Source: an uncultured Paracoccaceae bacterium
Lineage (GTDB): Bacteria > Pseudomonadota > Alphaproteobacteria > Rhodobacterales > Rhodobacteraceae
Assembly: GCA_947501025.1 (NCBI GenBank)
Contig: CANMUM010000009.1
Coordinates: 1-64,000 of the forward strand
Length of the DNA stretch: 64,000 bases
Reading direction: 5' to 3'
In this document: positions 1 through 9,477 of the stretch, piece after piece
How positions within the stretch are numbered: position 1 is the first letter of the stretch
How the letters are laid out: each line of letters begins with the position of its first letter
The notes under the pieces: model-generated
What the model saw: only the letters and a program-made list of their open reading frames with translations
The model's database searches: none
What the model was told of the DNA's origin: nothing
Program-made: the position numbers and the translations under genes

Positions 1-539
1 ACCAAATCACCTACAGATAGATCTTCAATCTTAACCTCTCCTTGATCCGTGAAAATCAAAGAACCAAGCGTGAAGCAAACGGCTGTTACGGTTGCTGCAT
101 TAAACGTAAAATCATTATCCCAATTGGCCATATTATAAGCACCAGACTGAGCAGTCGAATAGGTTCCCAAGGTAATACTAACAACATCAAGTCCTACGTT
201 ATTCAAACTAGTAGCATTACTAGTTGAAACTAGAGTCGTTTGTGTACCATCAGAAAGCGTTAATAACTCCACAGTCATACTAAGTGTTGACCCGTCCGTA
301 AAAGTAAACGTCGAATTATTGTAGCGCTCATTAAGGTCTTGGGTTGTAGTTGTTTCATCCGTGAAATCACCATCAAGATCTCGGTCTATTGTAAATTCGT
401 CGCCCCAAGCCATAAAAGTAGCACTTACGTAAGCCTCGAACTCATAAACACTTAAGGCAGTTAGAACCGTTCCATTTGAATCGGAACCATTTGTTGTGAT
501 TGGAGTAACTTCAAGTGTATCGCCATTAAATGTTGTCAT
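1..539 (-). CDS. Hint-domain (Hint_2-like) protein, 5' part only
   Basis: The minus strand is open from an ATG at 539 to the window edge, giving about 179 N-terminal residues; the 3' end lies outside. AAGGA stands about 6 nt before the ATG. Residues 1-150 are rich in Thr, Ser and Asp with no obvious signal peptide. Residues 154-167 read VCFTLGSLIFTDQG, followed by KIEDLSVGDLV. This is the opening block of a Hedgehog/intein-type Hint_2 domain, with Cys155 at the self-cleavage position. Such proteins are common in marine Rhodobacterales and are often secreted without a classical signal; their substrates are mostly unknown. The start overlaps a 42-codon upstream ORF by 14 nt. The Hint assignment is fairly sure; the role is not known. 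Confidence 0.8.
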   Translation of the reverse strand, partial: MTTFNGDTLEVTPITTNGSDSNGTVLTALSVYEFEAYVSATFMAWGDEFTIDRDLDGDFTDETTTTQDLNERYNNSTFTFTDGSTLSMTVELLTLSDGTQTTLVSTSNATSLNNVGLDVVSITLGTYSTAQSGAYNMANWDNDFTFNAATVTAVCFTLGSLIFTDQGEVKIEDLSVGDL

Positions 540-654
540 TATTTTTCCTTAAGCTCAAAAAAACATTGTAGAAGCTCCAGGCATCTCCTATGTTGCCCGC
601 ATCAGGGGCGCTAACTAAATTAACTTTTATTGAAATCAGAGCTTTTTCTGTCAT
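526..654 (-). CDS. small ORF (42 aa) upstream of and overlapping the Hint gene
   Basis: ATG at 654 is preceded by a strong GGAGGT 8 nt upstream. The frame encodes 42 residues (MTEKALISIKVNLVSAPDAG...) and ends at TAA 526-528, 14 nt inside the Hint gene in another frame. I recognise no family. The good ribosome-binding site and the overlap suggest either a translated leader that couples translation to the Hint gene or a small protein. It could still be chance. Confidence 0.4.
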   Translation of the reverse strand: MTEKALISIKVNLVSAPDAGNIGDAWSFYNVFLSLRKNNDNI

Positions 655-1043
655 GATAATAGACCTCCATCTCAAAATAATGCTAATTCTATATTAAGAT
701 CTTTCCAACGCAAACCTTCGCTTATGGTTAACGGCGAGAGTCATAGGAAGATTGGATATGCTACATTTTTACTAGTTTTAATAAAAATAAATTAGATTCA
801 TTAAGTTCACAAATGAAGACTAAAAGAAGTGACGCAATGATCCGACCCATTCAAAAGAAAAATGCTATTAAGGCTTTTCTCAGCGAAATATAATTTTCCA
901 CAAAACTGCGTTTATATCTTGAAATGGCTTATTATTCTTTTATGGCGCATATTCCAATATAATATTATTGCTATAATTGGGGATTCCTATTTAACGTTAA
1001 ATCCACCAATAAACTTAGAGGCAACTTATAGGATAATTCTTTG
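655..1043. other. intergenic region between divergent Hint and lexA units
   Basis: AT-rich stretch without a convincing gene. A 61-codon plus-strand frame (862-1047) has no ribosome-binding site, runs into the lexA -35 element and is rejected. The part next to 655 must hold the promoter of the minus-strand Hint unit; a CtrA-like TTAACCAT lies there. Confidence 0.6.
724..731 (-). promoter_or_regulatory. possible CtrA-type site upstream of the Hint unit
   Basis: The minus strand reads TTAACCAT, the 8-mer form of the alphaproteobacterial CtrA box, 70 nt upstream of the small ORF and about 185 nt upstream of the Hint start. One 8-mer is weak evidence, and no second half-site is visible. Confidence 0.25.
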
Positions 1044-1072
1044 TTGACACACAGAAAGAACCAAAGTAGAAC
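1044..1072 (+). promoter_or_regulatory. lexA promoter (sigma-70 type)
   Basis: TTGACA at 1044-1049, a 17-nt spacer and TAGAAC at 1067-1072 make a near-consensus promoter 65 nt upstream of the lexA start. The -10 element lies inside the SOS box, so LexA binding would block it. Confidence 0.75.
1058..1072 (+). promoter_or_regulatory. SOS box (LexA operator)
   Basis: GAAC at 1058-1061, seven bases, then GAAC at 1069-1072: the direct-repeat LexA operator known in alphaproteobacteria (GTTC-N7-GTTC on the other strand). Its position over the -10 region indicates autorepression of lexA. Confidence 0.85.
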
Positions 1073-1137
1073 AAAAGGCGAATAAACCCAGATTTTGGGC
1101 TTGCCTAACTGTATCTATTTTAACATGGGGGTCACCA

Positions 1138-1836
1138 ATGATGACACAAAAACAACGAGACTTACTTGAATTTATTCAAAAACGTTTGGACCGTGATGGT
1201 GTGCCGCCAAGCTTTGATGAGATGCGTATTGCGCTTGATCTGAAATCAAAATCTGGCATCCACCGTTTGATCACGGCTCTCGAAGAGCGTGGATTCATAC
1301 GCCGTCTCGCACATCGTGCGCGCGCTATTGAGATCGTCAAGCTGCCTGATGCTATGAATACGGGAAGTCCGGTAAGCATTAGCACATCTTCTGTCCCCTC
1401 CTTCTCTGAAGCCCAAGCCAAACGAGATGCTGAGCTTATCGAACGCCATCCCACAATGGGTGAAGTACCTATGATGGGTCATATTGCGGCGGGTGTTCCT
1501 ATCGAAGCCATCCAGCATGCCACTCATGATGTTGGTGTTCCGCTCGATATGATAGGTTCTGGTGAGCATTACGCGCTTGAAGTCCGTGGTGACAGTATGA
1601 TTGACGCTGGGATTCATGATGGAGACACAGTGATCATTAAGAACCAAAGCACTGCGGATAATGGCGACATTGTTGTTGCCCTTGTTGAAGATCAAGAAGC
1701 TACTCTTAAGCGCTTTCGGCGCAAGGGCAATGCTATCGCACTTGAAGCTGCAAATCCTGCCTATGAGACACGTTTGTTTCGCTCAGATCAGTTGAAAATC
1801 CAAGGTAAATTGGTCGGGCTTATTCGGTCTTATTGA
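1138..1836 (+). CDS. lexA: LexA, SOS repressor and self-cleaving serine peptidase
   Basis: 232 residues, normal for the alphaproteobacterial family. Residues 1-65 form the winged-helix DNA-binding domain. The C-terminal S24 peptidase domain shows cleavage site Ala118-Gly119 (IAAGV), nucleophile Ser153 in RGDSM and Lys191 in ATLKRF. RecA-stimulated autocleavage lifts repression of DNA-repair genes. Two ATG codons in a row (1138 and 1141) follow a GGGGGT ribosome-binding site; either may be used. An SOS box overlaps its own promoter. The end converges with comEC, and the two coding frames overlap by 17 bp. Confidence 0.97.
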   Translation: MMTQKQRDLLEFIQKRLDRDGVPPSFDEMRIALDLKSKSGIHRLITALEERGFIRRLAHRARAIEIVKLPDAMNTGSPVSISTSSVPSFSEAQAKRDAELIERHPTMGEVPMMGHIAAGVPIEAIQHATHDVGVPLDMIGSGEHYALEVRGDSMIDAGIHDGDTVIIKNQSTADNGDIVVALVEDQEATLKRFRRKGNAIALEAANPAYETRLFRSDQLKIQGKLVGLIRSY

Positions 1837-3871
1837 TCCGCTCCCAGATCTTTTGATCGGGATGTATATTTGGGGTCACTATGAGTTCGCCTTTTTCAAT
1901 ATCGACTGCCATACCGCCCATATCAGTGATTGCATATTCACCGAAAAACATACACTCCCCCTTTATATCTTTTGCTTGCGCAGCAATGACCAGTGTTTTT
2001 GCACGACACAAATCTTGAACATTTTCAGCTCCCTTTTTTGTCGTGGTGAATATGAGCGTCCAACCATCTTTAAGATCAACGATAATCGGGTCGGCTTTTT
2101 CTATAGCATTTGCGTCTTGATCAAACACATCACCATCACCAAGCGCCCAGTTTTCAGCTGCAAAGCTATGGCCTGTTGCGCGTGAAAATTGCCTTGGGCC
2201 TTCAAGTTTTAATCCAAAAAATCGCGCGCTATCCGCAACAAGCAGCATCGGCCTTTCATTACGTGGCCAAGCGATAAGTGAGCAAATCAAAATGGTTATG
2301 GCAATCACCCTTGCTCGCATCCCTCCGATAACGGCAAGCAATCCCGCGATGACGATCGCAATAAATATTGCGGGCTTTGCTTTGGGGATTTGCCATACAG
2401 GATCATCAAAATTGGCAACATATTCACCCACACTGATAATCCATGAGATGCCTTTTCCTGCAACCCATAAAGGATAATGATCAAGTCCAAACGGATCCAA
2501 AATCGCGGCCAAAATGCCCGCTGGCATAACCACAAATGTCATCACAGGAACAGCCAGCAAATTGGCTAGCAGCCCATATTTAGGTGCATTGTGAAAATGG
2601 AAGGCCGAAAATGGCGCGGTTGCAAGGCCAGCAATAAAACTTGTCATTCCAAGTATCAAAATCCATTTCAGTACAGCATTCATACGCAAGCCATTCAGTG
2701 AAAACTTGCCATAAATGAACACAAGTGCGGTTGTTGCGGCGAAAGACATCTGAAACCCCACATCACCAAGGGCGGTCGGCTGCCACATCAAAATTGCACT
2801 TGCTGAAAGGGCAATGGAGCGCAAGGAAATGGCATGCCTGAGCGCAAAAAGGCCAAGAAAAAACAGCGTTGCCATCATAAATGCTCGAGTTGAAGAAAAT
2901 GACATACCTGAGATAAACCAATATGCGGCGCCAAATATGATAGCAGATAATACAGCAATTCTAAGCCCCCACATGCCATTTGCAATACTTGGAAACAAGC
3001 CCGACCCACGCCGCACAGTCATAAAGACCAGTCCACAAACCGTACCTATATGCATCCCAGAAATCGCGAGCAAATGCGCAAGATTAGTTCTTCGCATTAC
3101 ATCTAGAACGTCTTGATCTATCTCACTGCGGTCACCAATAAAAATGGCCGCGGCAAATCCACCGATCTTTTCGCCAAGTTGCTTGCGGTATTTATCCGCC
3201 TGCCCCAATCGCCATGTTAACAGCTTATCTTGGAATGTTGGGTCTTTGGGTGCGGAAGCAATTGTTGGATTGCGGGTATAACCAACGGAGGCAAGCCCGT
3301 CTTGCCAAGCGCGCTGTCTAAAATCATAACCACCAGGTTCGGACGGCCCTGATGGTGGCCCCAAATGCCCCGTGGTCTGCACGATTGAACCTGCAAAAAT
3401 ACGCTCGCGCATATAAAGTCCATGAAGGGATATCCTTACATTGCCCTTGACCTCACGCCCATCCAAAATGACGTTCGATAAAGTTAAACGCAATGCAGCC
3501 GAACTTGATTGATCAATTTCAACAACCCGTCCCTCTATGGGGCCATAATAGCGAGAGAAAATAGGCTGTGTCTTATTGGAACGAAATTCAACGCCAAGAC
3601 GTGCGAAGCCAATGATAATAATGATCGTAATGATAAGGATTTGTGATGCAACACCGCGTCTGACCCCAAAAGCAAGCACAACAGCTACACAACAGAAAAG
3701 CCAAATATAGAGCGCAAATGAAAGGGAAACTTCTGGCCACTTCTTTGCCATGAGAATACCGATTCCCAGCGCAATTGGCAGCAATGGCCAAATGGCACCT
3801 CGCAGAACTTCGGCCAGAGGTGATTCACGCGCACGCCAAAATCCGCGTTTTTTTGGCTCATTAGGTAGCAT
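1820..3871 (-). CDS. comEC: ComEC/Rec2-type DNA uptake channel protein
   Basis: 683 residues. Residues 30-180 match the N-terminal DUF4131 part (two to four membrane segments, then a soluble OB-like stretch). Residues 220-520 are the polytopic Competence domain with the signature [17 protein letters not shown]. The remaining 160 residues occupy the place of the metallo-beta-lactamase domain but lack its HxHxDH motif, as is usual in alphaproteobacterial members. ComEC forms the inner-membrane channel for single-stranded DNA in natural transformation; whether this organism is competent cannot be judged here. It converges on lexA. Confidence 0.93.
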   Translation of the reverse strand: MLPNEPKKRGFWRARESPLAEVLRGAIWPLLPIALGIGILMAKKWPEVSLSFALYIWLFCCVAVVLAFGVRRGVASQILIITIIIIIGFARLGVEFRSNKTQPIFSRYYGPIEGRVVEIDQSSSAALRLTLSNVILDGREVKGNVRISLHGLYMRERIFAGSIVQTTGHLGPPSGPSEPGGYDFRQRAWQDGLASVGYTRNPTIASAPKDPTFQDKLLTWRLGQADKYRKQLGEKIGGFAAAIFIGDRSEIDQDVLDVMRRTNLAHLLAISGMHIGTVCGLVFMTVRRGSGLFPSIANGMWGLRIAVLSAIIFGAAYWFISGMSFSSTRAFMMATLFFLGLFALRHAISLRSIALSASAILMWQPTALGDVGFQMSFAATTALVFIYGKFSLNGLRMNAVLKWILILGMTSFIAGLATAPFSAFHFHNAPKYGLLANLLAVPVMTFVVMPAGILAAILDPFGLDHYPLWVAGKGISWIISVGEYVANFDDPVWQIPKAKPAIFIAIVIAGLLAVIGGMRARVIAITILICSLIAWPRNERPMLLVADSARFFGLKLEGPRQFSRATGHSFAAENWALGDGDVFDQDANAIEKADPIIVDLKDGWTLIFTTTKKGAENVQDLCRAKTLVIAAQAKDIKGECMFFGEYAITDMGGMAVDIEKGELIVTPNIHPDQKIWERINKTE

Positions 3872-3945
3872 ATTGCTCTTTCACCATCAGTGTTTTCCGT
3901 TTATGAGTTTCCAAATTCGCATGAAATCGTTGAAAGGATATGAAT

Positions 3946-5331
3946 ATGAACAAACCTGTTGTGACGCGCTTTGCACCCTCGCCCACTGGATATCTTCATA
4001 TTGGCGGCGCTCGAACAGCACTTTTCAATTGGCTTTATGCCCACGCCAAGGGCGGAAAATTCTTATTGCGTATCGAAGATACTGATCGTGAACGTTCCAC
4101 CCCAGAAGCCACACAAGCTATTTTTGATGGTCTTGCATGGTTGGGTTTGAACCCAGATGAGCCTGCGACAATGCAATTTGAACGTGCGCCACGCCATATT
4201 GAAGTGGCGATGGCGATGCTTGATTCAGGCAAGGCGTATAAATGCTTTTCTACCAAAGAAGAGATTGAGGCTTTCCGCGAAGCCAACCCTCATGCAACAT
4301 TTATCTCTCCATGGCGCGATCGAAGCGATCATCCTGATGCGCCATTTGTTGTGCGTCTAAAAGCACCCAAAACAGGCGAAACGGCTATTGAAGATGAAGT
4401 TCAAGGTCGCGTGGTTTTGCAAAACGAAAATCTCGATGATATGATTCTGCTGCGTTCTGATGGGACGCCAACTTATATGCACGCTGTAGTGGTTGATGAT
4501 CACGATATGGGCGTCACACATATTATTCGCGGTGATGATCACCTCATCAATGCTGCACGCCAATCCCTTATTTATTTGGCCAATGGTTGGGAGATGCCAA
4601 TATACGCACATATCCCACTTATCCACGGCCAAGATGGTAAAAAACTCTCCAAACGTCACGGCGCTCTTGGTATCGAAGCTTATCGCGATATGGGCTATCC
4701 GGCTCAAGCTGTCCGCAACTACCTCACCCGTATGGGATGGGGACATGGTGATCATGAACTGTTTACAACAGAAGAAGCCATCAAAATGTTTGATCTTTCT
4801 GGAATCAACAAAGCACCTGCCCGCCTTGATCTCGCCAAGCTTGATGCCGTATCTTCACACCATATCAATACGATGAGTGATGCCGACCTTCTCGATTCGA
4901 TTTCAAGCTATGCTGCAGCGCAAAACGGTATACAATTGGATACAAATTTTCATGCAAAAATGCCAGCGGCATTGCCTGGCATTCGCGAGAAGGCAAAGAA
5001 AATACCAGATCTTCTTGATAATGCACAATTTATATTCTTAAATCGACCTATTTCTCTCACAGAAAAAGCGCAAAAATCAATCGATGAAACGGCGCGTGCC
5101 AACCTCGAAATCTTGACTTCGCAACTGCGCAATGCTAAATGGTCGCTCAATGATCTTGAAGAAATCGTTAAGGCATTTTGTGCCGAACGTGAGATTGGTC
5201 TTGGGAAAATCGCTATGCCGCTCCGCTCGGCACTTTCAGGCGGCACCCCTAGCCCAAGTATTTTCGAGATGATGGTAGCACTTGGCCAAACCGAAACCAT
5301 CGGCCGCCTTGAAGATGCCATAGCCACATAA
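3946..5331 (+). CDS. gltX: glutamyl-tRNA synthetase
   Basis: Class I aminoacyl-tRNA synthetase charging tRNA-Glu (in many alphaproteobacteria also tRNA-Gln, for later amidation). The HIGH-type motif is in SPTGYLHIGGARTALFNW near the N-terminus, and the KMSKS-type motif is GKKLSKRHGA near residue 240; about 460 residues is normal. In-frame ATGs lie at 3940 and 3946. The AGGA at 3935-3938 is 7 nt from the second but only 1 nt from the first, so 3946 is preferred. gltA follows after 59 nt. Confidence 0.96.
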   Translation: MNKPVVTRFAPSPTGYLHIGGARTALFNWLYAHAKGGKFLLRIEDTDRERSTPEATQAIFDGLAWLGLNPDEPATMQFERAPRHIEVAMAMLDSGKAYKCFSTKEEIEAFREANPHATFISPWRDRSDHPDAPFVVRLKAPKTGETAIEDEVQGRVVLQNENLDDMILLRSDGTPTYMHAVVVDDHDMGVTHIIRGDDHLINAARQSLIYLANGWEMPIYAHIPLIHGQDGKKLSKRHGALGIEAYRDMGYPAQAVRNYLTRMGWGHGDHELFTTEEAIKMFDLSGINKAPARLDLAKLDAVSSHHINTMSDADLLDSISSYAAAQNGIQLDTNFHAKMPAALPGIREKAKKIPDLLDNAQFIFLNRPISLTEKAQKSIDETARANLEILTSQLRNAKWSLNDLEEIVKAFCAEREIGLGKIAMPLRSALSGGTPSPSIFEMMVALGQTETIGRLEDAIAT

Positions 5332-5332
5332 A

Positions 5333-5384
5333 GGGAGTTCAGCAGTTCTCCCAAAACAACGCAGTTTTCTGCGAGAAAAGGGAG
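5333..5384 (+). promoter_or_regulatory. gltA leader with competing stem-loops over the ribosome-binding site
   Basis: Between gltX and gltA, CTCCC (5348-5352) can pair with GGGAG at 5333-5337, or with the identical GGGAG at 5380-5384 that is the gltA Shine-Dalgarno. A perfect CGCAG-TTTT-CTGCG hairpin (5360-5373) lies between and would sit inside the second fold. The two pairings exclude each other, so one fold leaves the ribosome-binding site free and the other hides it. Stems are only 5 bp; function is inference. Confidence 0.35.
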
Positions 5385-5390
5385 TGACCT

Positions 5391-6686
5391 ATGAACGAAA
5401 CAACCCGCAACGCAACACTCACAATCGATGGCGAAAGCTATGATTTGCCAATTTTTAGCCCATCTGTTGGCCCAGATGTCATCGATATCCGCAAACTTTA
5501 CGCCACAACAGGCCACTTCACATATGACCCGGGCTTCACATCAACTGCAAGCTGTGACAGTGCGATTACATATATTGACGGCAATAAAGGTGAGCTTCTT
5601 TATCGTGGCTATCCGATCGATCAATTGGCTGAAAAATCAAATTATTTGGAAACTTGCTATCTTCTTTTGCATGGCGAATTGCCAAATAAAGAACAATACG
5701 AAGATTTCTCGCACCATGTGACACATCACACAATGCTGCATGAGCAAATGGCATATTTCTTGCGTGGCTTCCGCCGCGATGCGCATCCGATGTCAATTGT
5801 GTGTGGTATGACGGCTGCTCTTTCTGCATTTTACCATGACAGCACCGATATTAATGACGCGCACCAACGTGAAGTTGCAACCATCCGCATGATCGCCAAA
5901 ATGCCAACAATCGCGGCTTGGGCATTTAACTATCACACAGGCCGTCCATTCGTTTATCCAGATAACAAGCTGACTTATGCCGAAAACTTCTTGCGCATGT
6001 GTTTTGCTGTGCCTGCTGAGGAATATGTGGTTGATCCAATTTTGGCCAGAGCAATGGATCGTATCTTGGTGCTTCACGCTGATCACGAACAAAATGCATC
6101 AACATCAACGGTTCGTCTAGCTGGTTCAAGCCAAGCCAACCCATTTGCATGTATTGCAGCGGGTATTGCTTCACTTTGGGGCCCTGCTCACGGCGGAGCA
6201 AACCAAGCATGTCTTGAAATGCTCAAGGAAATCGGCTCTGTTGACCGTATTCCAGAATTTGTTGCACGTGCAAAAGATAAAGAAGACCCGTTCCGCTTAA
6301 TGGGCTTTGGTCACCGCGTTTACAAAAACTTTGACCCGCGCGCAAAAGTCATGAAAGAAAGCGCAGATGAAGTTCTCGAATTGCTCGGCGTTGAAAATAA
6401 CCCCATCTTGCAAGTTGCCAAAGAGCTTGAGCGTGTGGCGCTTGAAGATCCGTATTTTGTAGAGAAGAAGCTTTATCCAAATGTTGACTTCTATTCAGGT
6501 GTTATTCTTGAAGCCATGGGATTCCCAACATCGATGTTCACGCCGATCTTCGCTGTTGGTCGTACGGTGGGCTGGATTTCACAATGGAAAGAAATGATGG
6601 ATGACCCACAAGGCAAAATTGGTCGCCCTCGTCAGCTTTATATCGGTGATACATTCCGTGACTATAAAGACATCGAAAAGCGTTAA
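5391..6686 (+). CDS. gltA: citrate synthase (type II)
   Basis: Condenses acetyl-CoA and oxaloacetate to citrate at the entry of the TCA cycle. 431 residues, the normal length of the hexameric NADH-sensitive type. Catalytic residues are visible: His267 in [10 protein letters not shown], His308 in [14 protein letters not shown] and Asp366 in NVDFYSG, matching E. coli His264, His305 and Asp362. GGGAG stands 6 nt before the ATG and may be controlled by leader structure. A terminator follows. Confidence 0.97.
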   Translation: MNETTRNATLTIDGESYDLPIFSPSVGPDVIDIRKLYATTGHFTYDPGFTSTASCDSAITYIDGNKGELLYRGYPIDQLAEKSNYLETCYLLLHGELPNKEQYEDFSHHVTHHTMLHEQMAYFLRGFRRDAHPMSIVCGMTAALSAFYHDSTDINDAHQREVATIRMIAKMPTIAAWAFNYHTGRPFVYPDNKLTYAENFLRMCFAVPAEEYVVDPILARAMDRILVLHADHEQNASTSTVRLAGSSQANPFACIAAGIASLWGPAHGGANQACLEMLKEIGSVDRIPEFVARAKDKEDPFRLMGFGHRVYKNFDPRAKVMKESADEVLELLGVENNPILQVAKELERVALEDPYFVEKKLYPNVDFYSGVILEAMGFPTSMFTPIFAVGRTVGWISQWKEMMDDPQGKIGRPRQLYIGDTFRDYKDIEKR

Positions 6687-6710
6687 TCCGTTTGAGAATA
6701 CAGAAAATGA

Positions 6711-6736
6711 GGTCAGCTTAATGCTGGCCTTTTTTA
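6711..6736 (+). terminator. intrinsic terminator of gltA
   Basis: GGTCAGC (6711-6717), loop TTAAT, GCTGGCC (6723-6729), then six T. Seven pairs with one G-T. It lies between the convergent gltA and lpxB genes; the other strand lacks a clean T run, so it mainly serves gltA. Confidence 0.85.
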
Positions 6737-6749
6737 TTGTTTGAAGGAA

Positions 6750-7874
6750 TTACGACGTTAGAAACTGCATTACCGATTGACCCGCACTCAGCTCAGGTAT
6801 CATTTTTGCGCGCATGTCTTTAAATCCATCGCGTTGAATCTGAGCAAAGATTGGATTCTCAATGGCAGAGAGCGCCGCATCTGCTAAGTTATCAGGGGTA
6901 AAATCATTAAAGAGAAGCTCAGGAATAATTTCTCGATCACATAAGATATTTGTTAGGGAGGCCCATTTCACTTTTGCCATGCGTTTGAAAAAGAACTGTG
7001 TAATCTTACCTGTTTGATAGCCAACAATTGCAGGCGTATCCGCCCAAGACAGCTCAAAGCTCACCGTACCAGATGTCGCGATCGCAAGTTCCGCGCCGTG
7101 CATAAGCAATGATTTTTGGTGCTGAAATTCTTCAAACCCCAAATCCGTTGGGCTAATGATTTCAAATCGGTCAAGGCCTGAAAATGCTTGTTCAACCTGT
7201 TCACGGACATGATCATAGACAGGAATGACCATATTATGAGGAACTTGCTTTGACATTGTTTTCCACATTTGCGCGTATTCTTGGAGATGGTATTTCATCT
7301 CGCTATTGCGCGAACCAGGGAATAAACCGATCACTTGGCCATATGACTTGCGCCATTCTGATAATCCCTGCTGATCTGGCCGTGGACGTATTGCAACAGG
7401 ATGTCCCACAAAATCTGCCGACATGCCTGCATCCAACATATATTGAGGCTCAAAAGGCAAAAGGCACAGCACATGATCGACAACCTTAGCCATCTTTTTT
7501 GCGCGCCCTGCCCGCCACGCCCAAACGCTCGGAGCTACGTAATGTATGATAGGCAAGTCTGGATGCGTTTTTTTAACGCGTCGCGCCACACGAAAGCTGA
7601 AATCGGGGCTATCAATCGTTATGAGTGCATCAAAATTTCCACGACGTACAAAATCTGCCATTTCATTAATGCGCCGATAGAGGCCACGCGCCTTCGGAAG
7701 GACTTCCGCAACCCCCATCAAGGACAGCTCATTCATCGGAAAAATGCTATTGAGCCCGCACGCAGCCATAGCTTCGCCACCAATACCTGCAAAATCCACA
7801 TTTGGTATCTGCGCCATCAATGAAGCCCCAAGGAGATCGCCAGAACTTTCACCTGCGAGAATGGCTATCCGCAT
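6750..7874 (-). CDS. lpxB: lipid-A-disaccharide synthase
   Basis: GT19 glycosyltransferase that joins UDP-2,3-diacylglucosamine to lipid X to give the lipid A disaccharide at the inner membrane. The N-terminus RIAILAGESSGDLLGASL and the motifs FAGIGG, IHYVAPSVWAWR and LFPGSRNSE are typical; about 374 residues. The ATG at 7874 shares its A with the lpxI stop (TGATG); a GTG one codon earlier is less likely. It is the last gene of the lipid A run. Confidence 0.96.
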   Translation of the reverse strand: MRIAILAGESSGDLLGASLMAQIPNVDFAGIGGEAMAACGLNSIFPMNELSLMGVAEVLPKARGLYRRINEMADFVRRGNFDALITIDSPDFSFRVARRVKKTHPDLPIIHYVAPSVWAWRAGRAKKMAKVVDHVLCLLPFEPQYMLDAGMSADFVGHPVAIRPRPDQQGLSEWRKSYGQVIGLFPGSRNSEMKYHLQEYAQMWKTMSKQVPHNMVIPVYDHVREQVEQAFSGLDRFEIISPTDLGFEEFQHQKSLLMHGAELAIATSGTVSFELSWADTPAIVGYQTGKITQFFFKRMAKVKWASLTNILCDREIIPELLFNDFTPDNLADAALSAIENPIFAQIQRDGFKDMRAKMIPELSAGQSVMQFLTS

Positions 7875-8668
7875 CACTCTATCCCTTTAATAAAGATGCC
7901 AAGATCATTCGCGCGTTTTATTGTCTCGCGCTTATTAATGATAATCACGTGACCTACGCGCAAATAAATACCAATCAGATTGGCCGAATGTACTTGATCA
8001 ACCGTATCTGGCCCAATACTGGCCATATCCAACATTAAATCTTGACCAATCTTGCTCGCTTTAAATAAAAAACCTGCGGCTTTTTGTTTCTGATCTGCAT
8101 GTTTAGCAACATAATCAATCATAGCTTGAGTGCCGTAAATATTTTCCATTGCAAGCACTTGTTGTTTGCGCATGACGAGCGCCTGCCCAATATCTAATCG
8201 CGACATCTCCGCATGGATCTCTATTGCTCTCTCGAGGCCGCCATCATCCTTTGGTTCGATTTTTGTCAGGGTTTCTTGAGTCACCAGCATATCAGGACAA
8301 ATCTCATGCGCGCCAACGACCTTATAGCCTTCATTCTCAACAAGCGTTCTCACAATGGATAATGTTTTCCCATCACTTGCAGAGATTGCTTTTTGCAGTT
8401 TTGGCATCAAAAAAATGGTTTTAAAATCCAGCTTTCTCTTTTTGAGAACAGGTCGCGAAACAGCACCAGCAAAACAGATATGAGTAATTTTTTCTTTTTT
8501 CAGCGCCTTAAATAAGGCTCCTGTTTTTTCAAACTCAGCGGTGAAGTGCTTATAGGGTGAGAGGTCTGATCCAATATCTTCAAAAGTAATGACAAATGCA
8601 TCAGGCCGCGTTTTCAGCAATTCTATTGGGAGCGCTCCACGTCCTGCGATAATTGCAAGCCTATCCAT
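7874..8668 (-). CDS. lpxI: UDP-2,3-diacylglucosamine pyrophosphatase LpxI
   Basis: 264 residues beginning MDRLAIIAGRGALPIELL, the DUF1009/LpxI family. It hydrolyses UDP-2,3-diacylglucosamine to lipid X and replaces LpxH in alphaproteobacteria. The C-terminal half carries the conserved DGGLERAIEI and DMASIGPDTVDQ blocks. Coupled on both sides: its start overlaps the lpxA stop and its stop overlaps the lpxB start. It supplies the step between LpxA/C/D and LpxB. Confidence 0.95.
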   Translation of the reverse strand: MDRLAIIAGRGALPIELLKTRPDAFVITFEDIGSDLSPYKHFTAEFEKTGALFKALKKEKITHICFAGAVSRPVLKKRKLDFKTIFLMPKLQKAISASDGKTLSIVRTLVENEGYKVVGAHEICPDMLVTQETLTKIEPKDDGGLERAIEIHAEMSRLDIGQALVMRKQQVLAMENIYGTQAMIDYVAKHADQKQKAAGFLFKASKIGQDLMLDMASIGPDTVDQVHSANLIGIYLRVGHVIIINKRETIKRANDLGIFIKGIE

Positions 8669-9474
8669 TACTTTTCTGCTTTTGGCGTTAAAAATGACTT
8701 ACTGCTATCCGCAAGTAAGAAATCTAGGATTTCATTCACATATTCATGATGCCCACCAGCCGTTTTCATTTGCTCTGCATGAGCGCGAACGCCCTCGCTG
8801 CTAGCAAATACCTCGTCAACAGCAGCTTTGATGGCACGCAAACCGTCCTTATCCACACCTCGGCGTTTCAGGCCAACATAGTTAATCCCTGCCAAATGGG
8901 GGCGTTCAGCCATTGTGAGGCCATAAGGAAGCACATCAGCCGCAACCATGGAACCCGCACCAATCATTGCACCGCGACCGATCCGTGCGAACTGTATCAC
9001 ACCTGCTTGACCACCAATAATCGCACCATCTTCGATCACAGCATGACCTGAAATAGCGGCATTATTCGCAAACACAATATTATTGCCAACAATGCAATCA
9101 TGGCCAATATGGGCACCAATCATAAAGAGATTACCATCACCAATCTGAGTGATGCCGCCACCTTGAACGGTTCCCAGACTTATGGATGTGCTTTCGCGTA
9201 TCATGTTGCGTTTACCGATGACAAGCTTCGTATCTTCGCCCGCATATTTGAGATCTTGTGGATGCGAGCCGATACTAGCATGTGGCCATATGCGCGTTTC
9301 ATCGCCAATCTCTGTATCGCCCATAATCGCAACATGGCTATAACAAATCACACCACTGCCAAGTCGAGCCTGTGAACCGATATGACAAAATGGGCCAATC
9401 TCACAATTCGCACCAATCACCGCACCATCTTCAATCACAGCTGAAGCATGAATTTTCGCATTTTGATCAATCAT
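8668..9474 (-). CDS. lpxA: UDP-N-acetylglucosamine acyltransferase
   Basis: First enzyme of lipid A synthesis: moves a 3-hydroxyacyl chain from ACP to UDP-GlcNAc. 268 residues with left-handed beta-helix hexapeptide repeats over residues 1-190 and catalytic His125 in AHIGHDCIVG, the same number as in E. coli. A helical C-terminal domain follows. The start has AGGA 6 nt upstream and lies 3 nt after fabZ. Confidence 0.97.
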   Translation of the reverse strand: MIDQNAKIHASAVIEDGAVIGANCEIGPFCHIGSQARLGSGVICYSHVAIMGDTEIGDETRIWPHASIGSHPQDLKYAGEDTKLVIGKRNMIRESTSISLGTVQGGGITQIGDGNLFMIGAHIGHDCIVGNNIVFANNAAISGHAVIEDGAIIGGQAGVIQFARIGRGAMIGAGSMVAADVLPYGLTMAERPHLAGINYVGLKRRGVDKDGLRAIKAAVDEVFASSEGVRAHAEQMKTAGGHHEYVNEILDFLLADSSKSFLTPKAEK

Positions 9475-9477
9475 GAA

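Noticed and set aside
862-1047. 61-codon plus-strand ORF upstream of lexA
   Set aside because: No ribosome-binding site, hydrophobic AT-derived composition, and it ends inside the lexA -35 element.
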